The notes below the pieces were generated by a model. The model was not told the origin of the DNA and ran no database searches. It saw only the letters and a list, made by a program, of their open reading frames with translations. A DNA stretch of 52,482 nt from Thermobifida cellulosilytica TB100 (GTDB lineage Bacteria > Actinomycetota > Actinomycetes > Streptosporangiales > Streptosporangiaceae). Positions 23,734 to 33,153 of this stretch are shown piece by piece; the first letter of the stretch is position 1, and every line of letters begins with the position of its first letter. The stretch lies in contig NZ_KQ950180.1 of assembly GCF_001517975.1 (NCBI RefSeq), positions 257,647-310,128 of the forward strand, given 5' to 3'. Both the position numbers and the translations under genes were made by a program.

Positions 23734-24393
23734 GTCAAGGCGGGCGCCAGAGCCGCGAAGGATACCAGCCGGGGCCGCCTGAGCCACCTCCCTCGGGCCT
23801 ACCAGGATATGCGGCATCAATCACATTTTCCATACTTATAGAACCTTGCTCCAATTAGTCGGACTTCGCATCGGCTGTCCCGTTCGGGACAATCGTGTTT
23901 TCCTGTCTTTGTCGATGCCGCAGGAGATATCCGAAACGGCAGACACACCGCACCACCAAGCGGTTCCCGACTTCCCCCGGCGGCCGCACCCCAAAAATGC
24001 CAACAGTTCTTATGATTAGAAAAGAACTTCTCCTGCTCGAACCGGGGTGTCCCCGTCCCGTCACGCGGCCCCGTGCGACCTGGTCGGCGAACTCGCCGGA
24101 ACGGGCTTCGGCCCGCGCGCGGCCGGGGTCGTGGCCACCGGCGCGACCGGCGTCCGCGGGCCGCCCTCGCCGAGGCCGAGGAGTTCCTGGAACGCCGCAT
24201 CGCACGGTCCGGATCGGCAACGGCACGGGCGCCGCCGAAGGCAGACGCCCCGAGGACCGGCCGCCGTACCGGGCGGGAGCAGCCGGGCGGCGGACTGCTC
24301 CCGCCCCGGCCCCCGCGGGCGGGCGGGGACGGCCCCGGGACGGGGCGGAGGTGGACGGACCTCCCCGCCCCGGTCCTCTTCTCCGCCGGGCCC
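23734..24393. other. Gene-free region upstream of the VWA gene
   Basis: 660 bases without a credible gene. The part near 23815-24020 is AT-richer and probably holds the promoter; a small inverted repeat GTCCCG-TT-CGGGAC is at 23877-23890. The GC-rich remainder contains the hairpin listed at 24342-24371. Confidence 0.4.
24342..24371. terminator. Candidate terminator after the GNAT gene
   Basis: GGGGCGGAGGT (24342-24352) pairs with ACCTCCCCGCCCC (24359-24371), a stem with a two-base bulge and 6-base loop, about 20 bases beyond the minus-strand GNAT stop. Confidence 0.5.
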
Positions 24394-25245
24394 TCAGAAC
24401 AGGATCGACATCACCTCGTCGATCTCGCGGAAGCCCACCCTGCGGTAGGCGGCGCGAGCCGGGGTGTTGAAGTCGTTGACGTAGAGGGTGACCGTGGGCG
24501 CGATCTCGGCGAGCGCGTAGCGCACCACGGCCGCCATGCCCCCCACCGAGTAGCCCCGGCCGCGCAGGTCCGGGTGCACCCACACCCCCTGCACCTGGCA
24601 GGCGTGCGGGGTGACCGCACCGATCTCGGCCTTGAACACGACCCGCCCGTCCTCGATCCGGGCGAAGGCCCGCCCCAGCCGGATCAGCTCCTCGACCCGG
24701 GCCCGGTACAGCGCGCCGCCGTCGCCCGAGTCCGGCGGCACCCCCACCTCCTCGGTGAACATGGCGATGCTGGCGGGCAGCAGGATGCCCAGCTCCTCCG
24801 GCCGCACCCGGCGCACCAGCGGATCGGCGGGCACCGGCGGCTCCTGCGAGGTGGCCATGACGGGCTGCCTGGCCCGGATGGCCCGGGCCGGTCCCCAGTA
24901 GGGGCGCAGGCGGCGCCACAGGTCGGTCACGGCCGGGATCGGCCCCACGATGGAGGAGCAGCGCCGCCCCTGCCAGCGGGCCCGGCTGGCGAAGTGCCGG
25001 ACCGCGTCGGCGTTGGCGTTGATCGGGATGAGGTTCGCGCCCGCGTAGCACAGCGCGGTGATGGAGCCGTGCTCGACGTAGCCCCACAGCTCCGCGCCGA
25101 GCTGCCCGGGGTCCAGGCCCACGGCACGCAGCCGGGAGGCGACGAACACGTTGCCGACCGGGTCCTGGTCGAGGAGCGCGTGCACCTCCGCGTGGTCTCG
25201 TTCCCCGAGCACCCGTATCGGCGAGGTCCGCAGCATCCGTATCAC
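24394..25245 (-). CDS. GNAT N-acetyltransferase with DUF4081-type N-terminal domain
   Basis: 283 residues, the length of its mycobacterial counterpart (Rv2867c-like). The N-terminal ~130 residues form a DUF4081-like domain (DHAEVHALLDQDPVGNVFVASRL). The C-terminal GNAT domain has the acetyl-CoA loop VHPDLRGRGYSVGGMAAVV (around 225-243), followed by the beta-bulge TLYVNDFNTPARAAYRRVGF. In many actinobacteria this gene directly follows ispG, rip1 and dxr; here one hydrolase gene is inserted between. Its substrate is not established. Start ATG 25245. Confidence 0.88.
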   Translation of the reverse strand: MIRMLRTSPIRVLGERDHAEVHALLDQDPVGNVFVASRLRAVGLDPGQLGAELWGYVEHGSITALCYAGANLIPINANADAVRHFASRARWQGRRCSSIVGPIPAVTDLWRRLRPYWGPARAIRARQPVMATSQEPPVPADPLVRRVRPEELGILLPASIAMFTEEVGVPPDSGDGGALYRARVEELIRLGRAFARIEDGRVVFKAEIGAVTPHACQVQGVWVHPDLRGRGYSVGGMAAVVRYALAEIAPTVTLYVNDFNTPARAAYRRVGFREIDEVMSILF

Positions 25246-25284
25246 CTCACCTGCGAGCTTCCAGGGGCGGGATCGGCCACCGCT

Positions 25285-26910
25285 TTAGGGCAATCGTAGC
25301 CGCAGCACCGGTGGTGGAAACGCACAAACCGTCGCTTTCGCGGACCCGCCGGGCGGCCGCGGCGCGGCGCGTCCAGCGTGCTCACCGCCCCCGTCCCCCG
25401 CTGCCGGGCGCGGATCGGGCTGGGGCCGCGCGCCGCAGGTCAGGTCCGCGCCGTCGGCCCCGCCTCCGGCCGCGGGCAGGGTCCCGTACCGCAGGTAGTC
25501 GGCGAAGACCCGGTCCACGCACGGGTTGCCGCTGAGCGTGACCCCGTGGTCCACCCCGCCGTCCTCGACGACGAGCCGGGCGCCCGGGAAACGGTCGCGC
25601 ATCGCGTAGGCCCCGGCCAGCGGTGTCGGCCCGTCCTCGGTGGCGTGGACGAGCAGCACGCCGCCCACCGCGGTGCCGTCCACCTGGAACCAGGGGCGGG
25701 CCGGGACCGGCCAGGTCCGGCACGGAGCGTTGTACCAGGTGTTGTTCCAGGTGACGAAGGGGGCCTCGGCGTGCGTCTTGACCGTGTCGGCGCGCCAGGT
25801 CTCCCAGTCGGCGGGCCACGGCGAGTCGGTGCACTCGGTGGCCAGGTAGGAGCCGAAGGTCCGGTCGTTGTCGGGGTCCTCGCCGAACCGGCGGTACACG
25901 GCGAGCAGCGTGGCGTCCGTGCCGCCGACGACCCGGTCGGACAGGGCCTGGGCCAGCGGCGGCCAGACGGCGCTGGCGTAGGCGGCGAGGATGAAGGCCT
26001 CCTCCAGCTCGGCGGGGCCGACCGTGCCCGCGGCCGGCTGCGCGGCCAGCTCCTCGCGGGTGGCGTAGTAGTGCTCCGCGACCTGCTCGCCGGTCGTGCC
26101 CAGGCCGTAGACGTCGTGGTGGCGGGCGGTCCAGGAGAAGAAGTTGCGGGCCGCGGCGTCCAGGCTCCTGTTCTGCGCCAGGTTCCCCTCGTACCAGGGC
26201 AGGCCGGGGTGGACGACGCTGTCCAGGACGAGGCGGCGCACCCGGTCGGGGTAGCGGGTGGCGTAGACGGCGCCCAGGTAGGTGCCGTAGGAGTAGCCGA
26301 GGTAGTCGATCCGCTCCACGCCGAGGGCGAGCCGGATGTGCTCCATGTCGGCGGCGTGGTCCACGGTGGTCACGTGGCGCAGCAGCTCGCCGGTGTGCTC
26401 CTCGCAGGCGCGGGCGTAGGCGGCGGCCCGCTCCAGCAGCACCTGCTCGGCCTGCTCGTCGGCGGGGACCGTGTCGGGGCGCACCGGCTCGAAGTAGCCG
26501 GGGTCGCAGGCGACGGCGGGGGTGGAGGCCCCCGTGCCGCGCGGATCGAAGCCCACCACGTCGTAGGAGGCGCGCAGGTCCGGGGGCAGCCGTTCGGCGA
26601 CCACGGCCGCCCACTCGCGCCCAGGGCTGCCCGGTCCCCCCGGGTTGACCAGCAGGGTGCCCTGGCGCTGCCCGGCCGCGGGGACCCGCGACAGCGCGAG
26701 GACGACCGTTCCCCCCGGTTCCAGGCCGTCCTCGTGGATCATGGGCACCCGCACCTCGGCGCACTCCAGGCCGAGCCCCTCCTCCGCCGCCAGGTCCGCG
26801 CACTCGGTCCACCGCAGTGTCCCGCCCGCCGCGGCCGGGACGACGGCCCCGCAGGCCACCAGAACTCCCGCCGCAACCGTCCCGGCCGCCTTGGCCGCCG
26901 CATGCCGCAT
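25285..26910 (-). CDS. Secreted alpha/beta hydrolase, tripeptidyl aminopeptidase (TAP)-like
   Basis: 541 residues. ATG 26910 follows GGAGCGG and yields a Sec signal peptide (MRHAAAKAAGTVAAGVLVAC, cleaved after about AAAGG). Fold and motifs of the S33 TAP family: oxyanion NPGGPGSPG, nucleophile elbow GYSYGTYLG, acid in the HATEDGPTP region and catalytic His in DHGVTLSGNPC, plus conserved cysteines. These enzymes remove tripeptides or hydrolyse hydrophobic esters outside the cell. The last ~40 residues (Pro/Gly/Ala-rich) are an unusual extension. It interrupts the otherwise conserved ispG-GNAT neighbourhood and may be a recent insertion. Confidence 0.9.
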   Translation of the reverse strand: MRHAAAKAAGTVAAGVLVACGAVVPAAAGGTLRWTECADLAAEEGLGLECAEVRVPMIHEDGLEPGGTVVLALSRVPAAGQRQGTLLVNPGGPGSPGREWAAVVAERLPPDLRASYDVVGFDPRGTGASTPAVACDPGYFEPVRPDTVPADEQAEQVLLERAAAYARACEEHTGELLRHVTTVDHAADMEHIRLALGVERIDYLGYSYGTYLGAVYATRYPDRVRRLVLDSVVHPGLPWYEGNLAQNRSLDAAARNFFSWTARHHDVYGLGTTGEQVAEHYYATREELAAQPAAGTVGPAELEEAFILAAYASAVWPPLAQALSDRVVGGTDATLLAVYRRFGEDPDNDRTFGSYLATECTDSPWPADWETWRADTVKTHAEAPFVTWNNTWYNAPCRTWPVPARPWFQVDGTAVGGVLLVHATEDGPTPLAGAYAMRDRFPGARLVVEDGGVDHGVTLSGNPCVDRVFADYLRYGTLPAAGGGADGADLTCGARPQPDPRPAAGDGGGEHAGRAAPRPPGGSAKATVCAFPPPVLRLRLP

Positions 26911-27038
26911 CCGCTCCGCCTTCCCCACAACCAGCAGTTCAGGGGAATTCTGCCGAGGCCGGGCCGCGGAGCCGGGAAGCGACACTCACGCTCTGTTTTC
27001 GGTCGGCGACAGAAACCGTCGGGCTGTGGGCGGCAAAA

Positions 27039-27070
27039 GGGCCGCCGCCCCGGCCGGGGTGCGGCGGCCC
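27039..27070 (-). terminator. Rho-independent terminator of ispG
   Basis: Minus strand: perfect 10-base arms (27070-27061 and 27048-27039, GGGCCGCCGC/GCGGCGGCCC) around a 12-base GC loop, followed by CCTTTTG, giving a short U-tract. It starts 21 bases after the ispG stop. Confidence 0.85.
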
Positions 27071-27090
27071 GCGGGCCGGGTCGCGCGGGC

Positions 27091-28248
27091 TCAGCCCGCC
27101 ACGTCGACGCTGGGCTGCCCGGAGGGCACGCCCGCCGCGCGCATCTCCTCGGCGATGCGCATGGCCTCCTCGATGAGGGTCTCCACGATCTGCGACTCCG
27201 GCACGGTCTTGATGACCTCGCCCTTGACGAAGATCTGGCCCTTGCCGTTGCCGGAGGCCACGCCCAGGTCGGCCTCCCGGGCCTCGCCGGGGCCGTTGAC
27301 CACGCAGCCCATGACGGCCACGCGCAGCGGCACGTCCAGGCCCTCCAGGCCCGCGGTGACCCGGTTGGCGAGCGTGTAGACGTCGACCTGGGCGCGCCCG
27401 CAACTGGGGCAGGAGACGATCTCCAGGCCGCGCTGGCGCAGGCCGAGGGCCTCCAGGATCTGGGTGCCGACCTTGACCTCCTCGACGGGCGGCGCCGACA
27501 GCGAGACGCGGATGGTGTCGCCGATGCCCTCGGCCAGCAGCGCGCCGAACGCGACCGCGGACTTGACGGTCCCCTGGAAGGCCGGCCCCGCCTCGGTGAC
27601 GCCCAGGTGCAGCGGGTAGTCGCAGCGCTCGGCGAGCAGCCGGTAGGCCTGGATCATGACGACGGGGTCGTGGTGCTTGACCGAGATCTTGATGTCGCGG
27701 AAGCCGTACTCCTCGAACAGGGAGCACTCCCACAGCGCCGACTCCACCAGCGCCTCGGGGGTGGCCTTGCCGTACTTGGCGAGCAGGCGCTTGTCCAGCG
27801 ACCCGGCGTTGACGCCGATGCGGATCGGGATCCCGGCCTCGCTGGCGGCCTTGGCGATCTCGCCGACCTTGTCGTCGAACTTCTTGATGTTGCCCGGGTT
27901 GACCCGCACGGCCGCGCAGCCCGCGTCGATCGCGGCGAACACGTACTTGGGCTGGAAGTGGATGTCGGCGATCACCGGGATCTTCGACTTCTTGGCGATG
28001 ATCGGCAGCGCGTCGGCGTCGTCGGCGCTGGGCACCGCGACCCGCACGATCTGGCAGCCCGCGGCGGTCAGCTCCGCGATCTGTTGCAGCGTGGCGTTGA
28101 CGTCGGCGGTCACGGTGGTGGTCATCGACTGCACCGACACGGGAGCGTCCCCGCCCACGGGCACGGTGCCGACCATGATCTGCCGCGACTTGCGGCGCGG
28201 CGCCAGCGGCTGCGGAGGAGCAACGGGCATTCCGAGATCGACGGACAC
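27091..28248 (-). CDS. ispG: (E)-4-hydroxy-3-methylbut-2-enyl-diphosphate synthase
   Basis: Penultimate enzyme of the MEP isoprenoid pathway; converts MEcPP to HMBPP with a [4Fe-4S] cluster. 385 residues. TIM-barrel motifs [19 protein letters not shown] and [13 protein letters not shown] are clear. The C-terminal cluster domain carries cysteines in [13 protein letters not shown] (about 280-292) and CVVNGPGEA (about 315), with the ligand Glu in GPGE. GTG start at 28248. Encoded downstream of rip1 and dxr on the same strand, but a 255-base gap with a hairpin intervenes, so it probably has its own promoter. Confidence 0.96.
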   Translation of the reverse strand: MSVDLGMPVAPPQPLAPRRKSRQIMVGTVPVGGDAPVSVQSMTTTVTADVNATLQQIAELTAAGCQIVRVAVPSADDADALPIIAKKSKIPVIADIHFQPKYVFAAIDAGCAAVRVNPGNIKKFDDKVGEIAKAASEAGIPIRIGVNAGSLDKRLLAKYGKATPEALVESALWECSLFEEYGFRDIKISVKHHDPVVMIQAYRLLAERCDYPLHLGVTEAGPAFQGTVKSAVAFGALLAEGIGDTIRVSLSAPPVEEVKVGTQILEALGLRQRGLEIVSCPSCGRAQVDVYTLANRVTAGLEGLDVPLRVAVMGCVVNGPGEAREADLGVASGNGKGQIFVKGEVIKTVPESQIVETLIEEAMRIAEEMRAAGVPSGQPSVDVAG

Positions 28249-28433
28249 GCGATTTCACCTCGCTGGCCGCCGGGACGACCGACGGCATCGCTCGACTTAC
28301 TGGTTACCGGGGGAACTGCCGCGGCGCAGACGGGCTCCGCGGCGCAGAACGGGGGGAAAGACCTCGCCGTTGGTTTCGTGTGCCACAAGGCTACCCGGAG
28401 CGGGAGGCGGTTCCCGCCACCTCCGGAGGGGTT

Positions 28434-28459
28434 GCGGACGGCCGCTGCGGGCCGTCCGC
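28434..28459 (-). terminator. Hairpin downstream of rip1
   Basis: GCGGACGGCC (28434-28443) and GGCCGTCCGC (28450-28459), perfect 10-base arms with a 6-base loop, 45 bases beyond the rip1 stop. It separates dxr-rip1 from ispG. Confidence 0.7.
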
Positions 28460-28503
28460 GCACGTTCACCGGAGGGTCACCGCCGGGTCGCCGCAGGTGG
28501 CGG

Positions 28504-29859
28504 TCAGTAGATCAGCCGGACCGGGTTGACGATGTCGGCGACCAGCAGGATCAGGCTGAAGCCGAGGAAGCAGGCGACCATGACGTAGGCCACCGGCATG
28601 AGCTGGGCCACGTCGAAGGGCCCGGGGTCGGGGCGCCGGAAGAGCCGGGCGGTGTTGCGGCGCAGCGACTCCCACAGCGCGCCGACGATGTGCCCGCCGT
28701 CCAGCGGCAGGATCGGCAGCATGTTGAAGGCGAACAGGAAGAGGTTGATCCCGGCCAGCAGGTTGATCATCATCGCGACGCGGTCCAGGACCGGCGCGGG
28801 CATGGCGAGGATCTCGCCGCTGATCCGGGAGGCCCCCACGACGCCGACCGGGGAGTCGGGGGCCCGCTCGGCGCCGAGGAACGCCGCCGCGAACACGTCG
28901 GGGATCTTCGCCGGGAGGGTGACGATGGCCTTGCCGACGGAGACCATGGTGTCGCCGAAGAAGGTCGCGGTCTCGGCGGCGCTGAGGGTCTGGCGCTGCT
29001 CCTGGGGCACGAACCCGAGGAAGCCGGCGGTGACCGTCTCGGGGATCTGCCGCCCCTCCTCGTCGAGGACCGGGTTGCCGTCCTCGTCGGTCCGCAGCAC
29101 GGTGTTGCCGTCCTCGTCCCGCTTGACCACCTGGTTCTCGATGAAGTCGGCGGTGAGCGTCAGCTCCTGGCCGTCCCGGACGACCTGGAGGGTGCCGGGG
29201 CCGACGTGGGCGCGGATGGCGGCCTGCACGTCCTCCCACTCGGGGGTGGGCTGCCCGTTGACCGCGACGATCCGGTCCCCGGGGCGCAGCCCGGCCTGGG
29301 CGGCGGGGGAGGGTTCGGCGTCCTCGGGGCAGGTGGCGGTGGAGGCGGTGGCGGGCACCACGCACTTGTGCACCGCGCCGACCACGGTGGTGGGCCGGTA
29401 GACGCCGATGCCCATGAGGAGCACGGCGAACAGCACGACCGCCAGGACCAGGTTCATGAACGGCCCGCCGACCATGACGATGAGCCGCTTCCACGGCGGG
29501 CGCTGGTAGAACTGCCGGTCCTCGTCCCCGGGCTCCAGTTCCACGAAGGACGCCTCGCGGGCGTCCTCGATCATGGCGCGCCACCGCGACATGGGCTTGC
29601 CGGGGTCGGGGCGCTCCTTGGCGGGCGGGATCATGCCGACCATGCGCACGTACCCGCCCAGCGGGATCGCCTTGATGCCGTACTCGGTGTCGCCGCGGCG
29701 GAAGGACCACAGCGTCTTGCCGAAGCCCACCATGTACTGGGTGCAGCGGATGCCGAACAGCTTGGCCGGCACCATGTGCCCCAGTTCATGCCAGGCGATC
29801 GAGAACAGCAGGCCGAGGACCATGACGACGATCCCCAGCGCGGTCAGCAGCGCCACCAT
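28504..29859 (-). CDS. rip1: Site-2 intramembrane zinc protease (RseP/Rip1)
   Basis: 451-residue membrane metalloprotease that cleaves anti-sigma factors or other membrane proteins inside the bilayer. The catalytic zinc motif HELGH lies in the first membrane segment (about residues 24-28), the second zinc ligand in LPLDGGH near residue 375, and a PDZ domain (GLRPGDRIVAVNGQPTPEW) in the middle, with four hydrophobic segments overall. The central insertion contains an acidic repeat (DEDGNTVLRTDEDGNPVLDEEG) not seen in the mycobacterial protein. It lies 10 bases after dxr and is surely cotranscribed with it; this order is conserved from mycobacteria. Confidence 0.94.
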   Translation of the reverse strand: MVALLTALGIVVMVLGLLFSIAWHELGHMVPAKLFGIRCTQYMVGFGKTLWSFRRGDTEYGIKAIPLGGYVRMVGMIPPAKERPDPGKPMSRWRAMIEDAREASFVELEPGDEDRQFYQRPPWKRLIVMVGGPFMNLVLAVVLFAVLLMGIGVYRPTTVVGAVHKCVVPATASTATCPEDAEPSPAAQAGLRPGDRIVAVNGQPTPEWEDVQAAIRAHVGPGTLQVVRDGQELTLTADFIENQVVKRDEDGNTVLRTDEDGNPVLDEEGRQIPETVTAGFLGFVPQEQRQTLSAAETATFFGDTMVSVGKAIVTLPAKIPDVFAAAFLGAERAPDSPVGVVGASRISGEILAMPAPVLDRVAMMINLLAGINLFLFAFNMLPILPLDGGHIVGALWESLRRNTARLFRRPDPGPFDVAQLMPVAYVMVACFLGFSLILLVADIVNPVRLIY

Positions 29860-29869
29860 GTAGGTCTCC

Positions 29870-31144
29870 TCACCCCTGTCGGGAGATGAGCTCGCCGGCC
29901 CGGCGCCGAGCCCACCCGTCGGCCTCGTAGACGTCCTCCAGCCGAGGCGTGGTTCCTGGGGCCTCTCCCCGGTGCTCAGAGACTACCCGCGCAACGGTGT
30001 CCAGGATCGCCGGGAATGCGAGGCGTCCCTCGAGGAAGGCGGCGACGGCCTCCTCGTTGACGGCGTTGTAGACGGCCGGGGCGGTGCCGCCCGCCGCGCC
30101 GACCTCGCAGGCCAGACGCACCGCGGGGAACGCCTCATGGTCCAGCGGCTCGAAGGTCCACTGCTGGGCGCGGGTCCAGTCGACCGCGGGCGCGGCGTCG
30201 GCGACCCGGTCCGGCCAGGCGATGCCGTGGGCGATGGGGATGCGCATGCTGGGCGGGCTCGCCTGGGCGATGGTGGAACCGTCCGTGTACTCCACCATCG
30301 AGTGGACGACCGACTGCGGGTGGACGACGACCTCGATCCGGTCGAAGGGGATGTCGAAGAGCAGGTGCGCCTCGATGACCTCCAGGCCCTTGTTGACCAG
30401 GGTCGCGGAGTTGACGGTGATGACCGGCCCCATGCTCCAGGTGGGGTGGGCGAGCGCCTCGGCGGGGGTGACGTCGGCGAGTTCGGCGGCGGAGCGGCCG
30501 CGGAACGGGCCGCCGCTGGCGGTGACGACGAGGCGGCGCACCTGGTCGCGGCGGGCGGCGACGGCGCCCTGCGCCAGGCTGGTGAGCCGGTCGGGGGGCA
30601 GGCGGGGGAAGCACTGGGCGATCGCGTGGTGCTCGGAGTCCACCGGCACGATCTGCCCGGGGGCGGCGATCTCGCGGACCAGGGGGCCGCCGACGATCAG
30701 CGACTCCTTGTTGGCCAGCGCGAGCAGCCGTCCGGCGCGCAGCGCGGCGAGGGTGGACTCCAGGCCCAGGGCCCCGGTGATGCCGTTGAGGACGACGTCG
30801 CACTCCCAGGCGGCGAGTTCGGCGACGCCCTCGGGGCCGACCAGCACCTTGGCGGCGCTGCCGCGTTCGGCGAGCCGGTCGCGCAGTTCGGGGGCCTTGG
30901 CGGGGTCGGCGACCGCGACCGCCTGGACGTCGAGCTCGCAGACCTGGTCGACCAGCAGGTCCAGGCGTCCTCCCCCGGCGGCCAGGCCGACCACGTCGAA
31001 GCGGCGCGGCGCCTGGCGGACCACGTCGATCGCCTGGGTGCCGATCGAGCCGGTCGAGCCGAGGATCACCACCTCGCGCGGGGCCTGGTCGGAGGGTGCG
31101 GGCGGCGGGACGAACGCCTCGTGGGGCTGAGCAGCAGTGGTCAC
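29870..31144 (-). CDS. dxr: 1-deoxy-D-xylulose-5-phosphate reductoisomerase
   Basis: Second enzyme of the MEP pathway; NADPH-dependent rearrangement and reduction of DXP to MEP (fosmidomycin target). About 424 residues from GTG 31144, chosen because GGGGAC precedes it and the mature family start ([19 protein letters not shown]) lies 25 residues in. Nucleotide-binding GSTGSIG, metal-binding [13 protein letters not shown], and the substrate loop [18 protein letters not shown] are all present, ending in [18 protein letters not shown]. First gene of the dxr-rip1 unit. Frames starting further upstream (31264) run into a divergent promoter region. Confidence 0.96.
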   Translation of the reverse strand: MTTAAQPHEAFVPPPAPSDQAPREVVILGSTGSIGTQAIDVVRQAPRRFDVVGLAAGGGRLDLLVDQVCELDVQAVAVADPAKAPELRDRLAERGSAAKVLVGPEGVAELAAWECDVVLNGITGALGLESTLAALRAGRLLALANKESLIVGGPLVREIAAPGQIVPVDSEHHAIAQCFPRLPPDRLTSLAQGAVAARRDQVRRLVVTASGGPFRGRSAAELADVTPAEALAHPTWSMGPVITVNSATLVNKGLEVIEAHLLFDIPFDRIEVVVHPQSVVHSMVEYTDGSTIAQASPPSMRIPIAHGIAWPDRVADAAPAVDWTRAQQWTFEPLDHEAFPAVRLACEVGAAGGTAPAVYNAVNEEAVAAFLEGRLAFPAILDTVARVVSEHRGEAPGTTPRLEDVYEADGWARRRAGELISRQG

Positions 31145-31273
31145 GTCCCCATTGTGGCGTAGCGCCCGCTTCGTTCGGCCCGGATGCGCGCAACGGGGGC
31201 CGCGGCCCTTTCCGGCCCCTCGGGCGCCCGCGACAGCCGCCGCAGGAAAAGTGACCCGCTTCACAGAAGAGTC

Positions 31274-31302
31274 TTTACAAACCGCTTATCCCTGCCTTAA
31301 CT
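31274..31302 (+). promoter_or_regulatory. Candidate promoter of the secreted CocE-like hydrolase
   Basis: TTTACA (31274-31279), 17 bases, then TTAACT (31297-31302), in a distinctly AT-rich stretch of the 276-base divergent gap between dxr and the hydrolase. About 118 bases before the start codon. Confidence 0.45.
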
Positions 31303-31420
31303 TAACGCCAAAGTAACTTACCTCACAGTAGCAAGGGCTCCCCGCCGGGAACCCCCGTGGCCCCACCGGGATGCGACGGCCGACCAGCCGTCACTCCCGC
31401 TCATTCCGGAACGAGGTCCC

Positions 31421-33019
31421 ATGAGACGACTGTCCGCAGTCATCGGCGCTGCACTGGTCACGCTACTCACCGCAACACTGCTGTCACCCCCCGCCCATGC
31501 CTCCGTCGGCTCCACCACCCGGCGGGTCAGCATCACCGTCGACGACGGCGTGAAGCTGAGCGCGCTCGTCATCACCCCCACCGGCACCCCCGGCCCCCAC
31601 CCGCTGCTGGTCATGCCCTCCGCGTGGGCCACCAACAAGCTGCTGTACGTGGGAGCCGCCTGGAAGCTCGCCCGGGAGTCCGGCTACCAGGTGGTCAGCT
31701 ACACCTCCCGCGGCTTCAACGAGTCCGGCGGCACGATCGAGGTCGCCGGCCCCCGGGACGTCGCCGACGCCCGCGCGGTCATCGACTGGGCGCTCGCCAA
31801 CACCGACGCCGACCCCGAGCGCATCGGCATGGCGGGCATCTCCTACGGCGCGGGCATCAGCCTGCTCACCGCGGCCGAGGACGACCGGGTCCGGGCCGTG
31901 GGCGCGATGAGCGGCTGGGCCGACCTGGCCGCCTCCGTCTACCCCAACCAGACCCTCAGCACCCAGGCCATCGAACTGCTGCTCTCCTCCGCCCACCTGA
32001 CCGGCCGCCCGGGGAGCACCCTGCAAGAGATGGAGCGGGGCTACCGCAGGGGCGACGTCCAGCCCGCCCTGGACGCCGCCCCCGCACGATCCCCGGCGAC
32101 CAGGGTCGAGGCCCTCAACGCCAACGGCACCGCGGTCATGATCGCGCACGCCTGGAACGACGGGATCTTCCCGCCCAGCCAGATGACCGACTTCTACACC
32201 GCGCTGCGGGGTCCCAAGCGGCTGATGCTGGCCCCCGGCGACCACGCCACCCAGGAGGCGTTCGGCGCCTTCGGTCTGCCCGACGAGACCTGGGAGTCCC
32301 TGACCCGCTGGTTCGACCACCACCTGCGCGGCGTCGACAACGGCATCGACGCCGAACCCCCCGTGCAGGTGAAGCCGAACAGCGGCGGCGGGACGTGGAC
32401 CGGCTACCCCGACTGGCCGTCGGTGACGGCGTCGCAGACCGTCTACCACCTGACCAAGCCCGCCGCCACCTGGACCAACTGGCGGACCACCGGCGGCCTG
32501 GCCGCCGAGCCCGCCACCGGGTGGAGCTACCAGATCCGCACCGCGCTCGGCACCGCCGCCAACAGCGGGGCGCTGATGCTCAGCGGCGCCGTCCAGCAGT
32601 TCGCCGACATCCCCACCGGGGTCTCGCTGCCGCTGGTCAGCCGGGTCTACGCGGGCGTGTGGACCGGCCCGGCGCTCAACGGCGTCACGGTGAGCGGAAC
32701 GCCGCGCGTCCGCCTGACCGTGACCCCCAACCGCTCCGACGCCTCCCTGTTCGTCTACCTGTACGCGGTGGACTCCACCGGCACGGGGGCGCTCGTCACG
32801 CACAAGCCCTACACCCTGCGCGGGGCGACCCCGGGCAAGGCCCAGACGGTGGAGATCGCGCTGGAGCCGGTGGTCTGGCGCGTCCCCTCCGGCCACCGCC
32901 TGGCCCTGGTCGTCGACGGCCAGGACCTGCGCTACGGCAGCGAGAACGGGGTGGGCGCCACCGTCACGGTGAGCTCCCCCGCCGCCTCCCCGTCCTGGCT
33001 GCGGATCCCGACCGCCTGA
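31421..33019 (+). CDS. Secreted X-Pro dipeptidyl-peptidase/CocE-like hydrolase
   Basis: 532 residues with a clear Sec signal peptide (MRRLSAVIGAALVTLLTATL...AHAS). The catalytic alpha/beta hydrolase domain has the nucleophile elbow GISYGAG (about residue 147), a preceding oxyanion-like PSAWATNK, and a downstream HAWNDGIFPPSQ/ GDHATQEA region with probable acid and His. From ~340 to the end lies the jelly-roll domain typical of CocE/PepX proteins (TNWRTTGGLAAEPATGW, AGVWTGPAL, RVRLTVTPNRSDASLFVYLY). Such enzymes hydrolyse X-Pro peptides or esters outside the cell; the true substrate is unknown. Monocistronic, ended by a strong terminator. Confidence 0.9.
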   Translation: MRRLSAVIGAALVTLLTATLLSPPAHASVGSTTRRVSITVDDGVKLSALVITPTGTPGPHPLLVMPSAWATNKLLYVGAAWKLARESGYQVVSYTSRGFNESGGTIEVAGPRDVADARAVIDWALANTDADPERIGMAGISYGAGISLLTAAEDDRVRAVGAMSGWADLAASVYPNQTLSTQAIELLLSSAHLTGRPGSTLQEMERGYRRGDVQPALDAAPARSPATRVEALNANGTAVMIAHAWNDGIFPPSQMTDFYTALRGPKRLMLAPGDHATQEAFGAFGLPDETWESLTRWFDHHLRGVDNGIDAEPPVQVKPNSGGGTWTGYPDWPSVTASQTVYHLTKPAATWTNWRTTGGLAAEPATGWSYQIRTALGTAANSGALMLSGAVQQFADIPTGVSLPLVSRVYAGVWTGPALNGVTVSGTPRVRLTVTPNRSDASLFVYLYAVDSTGTGALVTHKPYTLRGATPGKAQTVEIALEPVVWRVPSGHRLALVVDGQDLRYGSENGVGATVTVSSPAASPSWLRIPTA

Positions 33020-33033
33020 CACCCCGCCTGATC

Positions 33034-33062
33034 GCGGCCTCCCCGTGCACCGGGGAGGCCGC
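33034..33062 (+). terminator. Rho-independent terminator of the CocE-like gene
   Basis: GCGGCCTCCCCG (33034-33045) and CGGGGAGGCCGC (33051-33062), perfect 12-base arms, 5-base loop, followed by TCCCCTTTTG. It begins 15 bases after the stop codon. Confidence 0.9.
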
Positions 33063-33153
33063 TCCCCTTTTGTCCGGGACTCCCCTCAGCCACCCAGGGG
33101 AAATAACTGAAAGGAGTCACACCAATACGGAGAGTGTGGCATGATCCGGGGGC

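Noticed and set aside
25378-29889. Very long plus-strand open frame (about 1500 codons) opposite TAP, ispG and rip1
   Set aside because: Mirror of real minus-strand genes in GC-rich DNA; low-complexity His/Val/Gly composition, no family motif.
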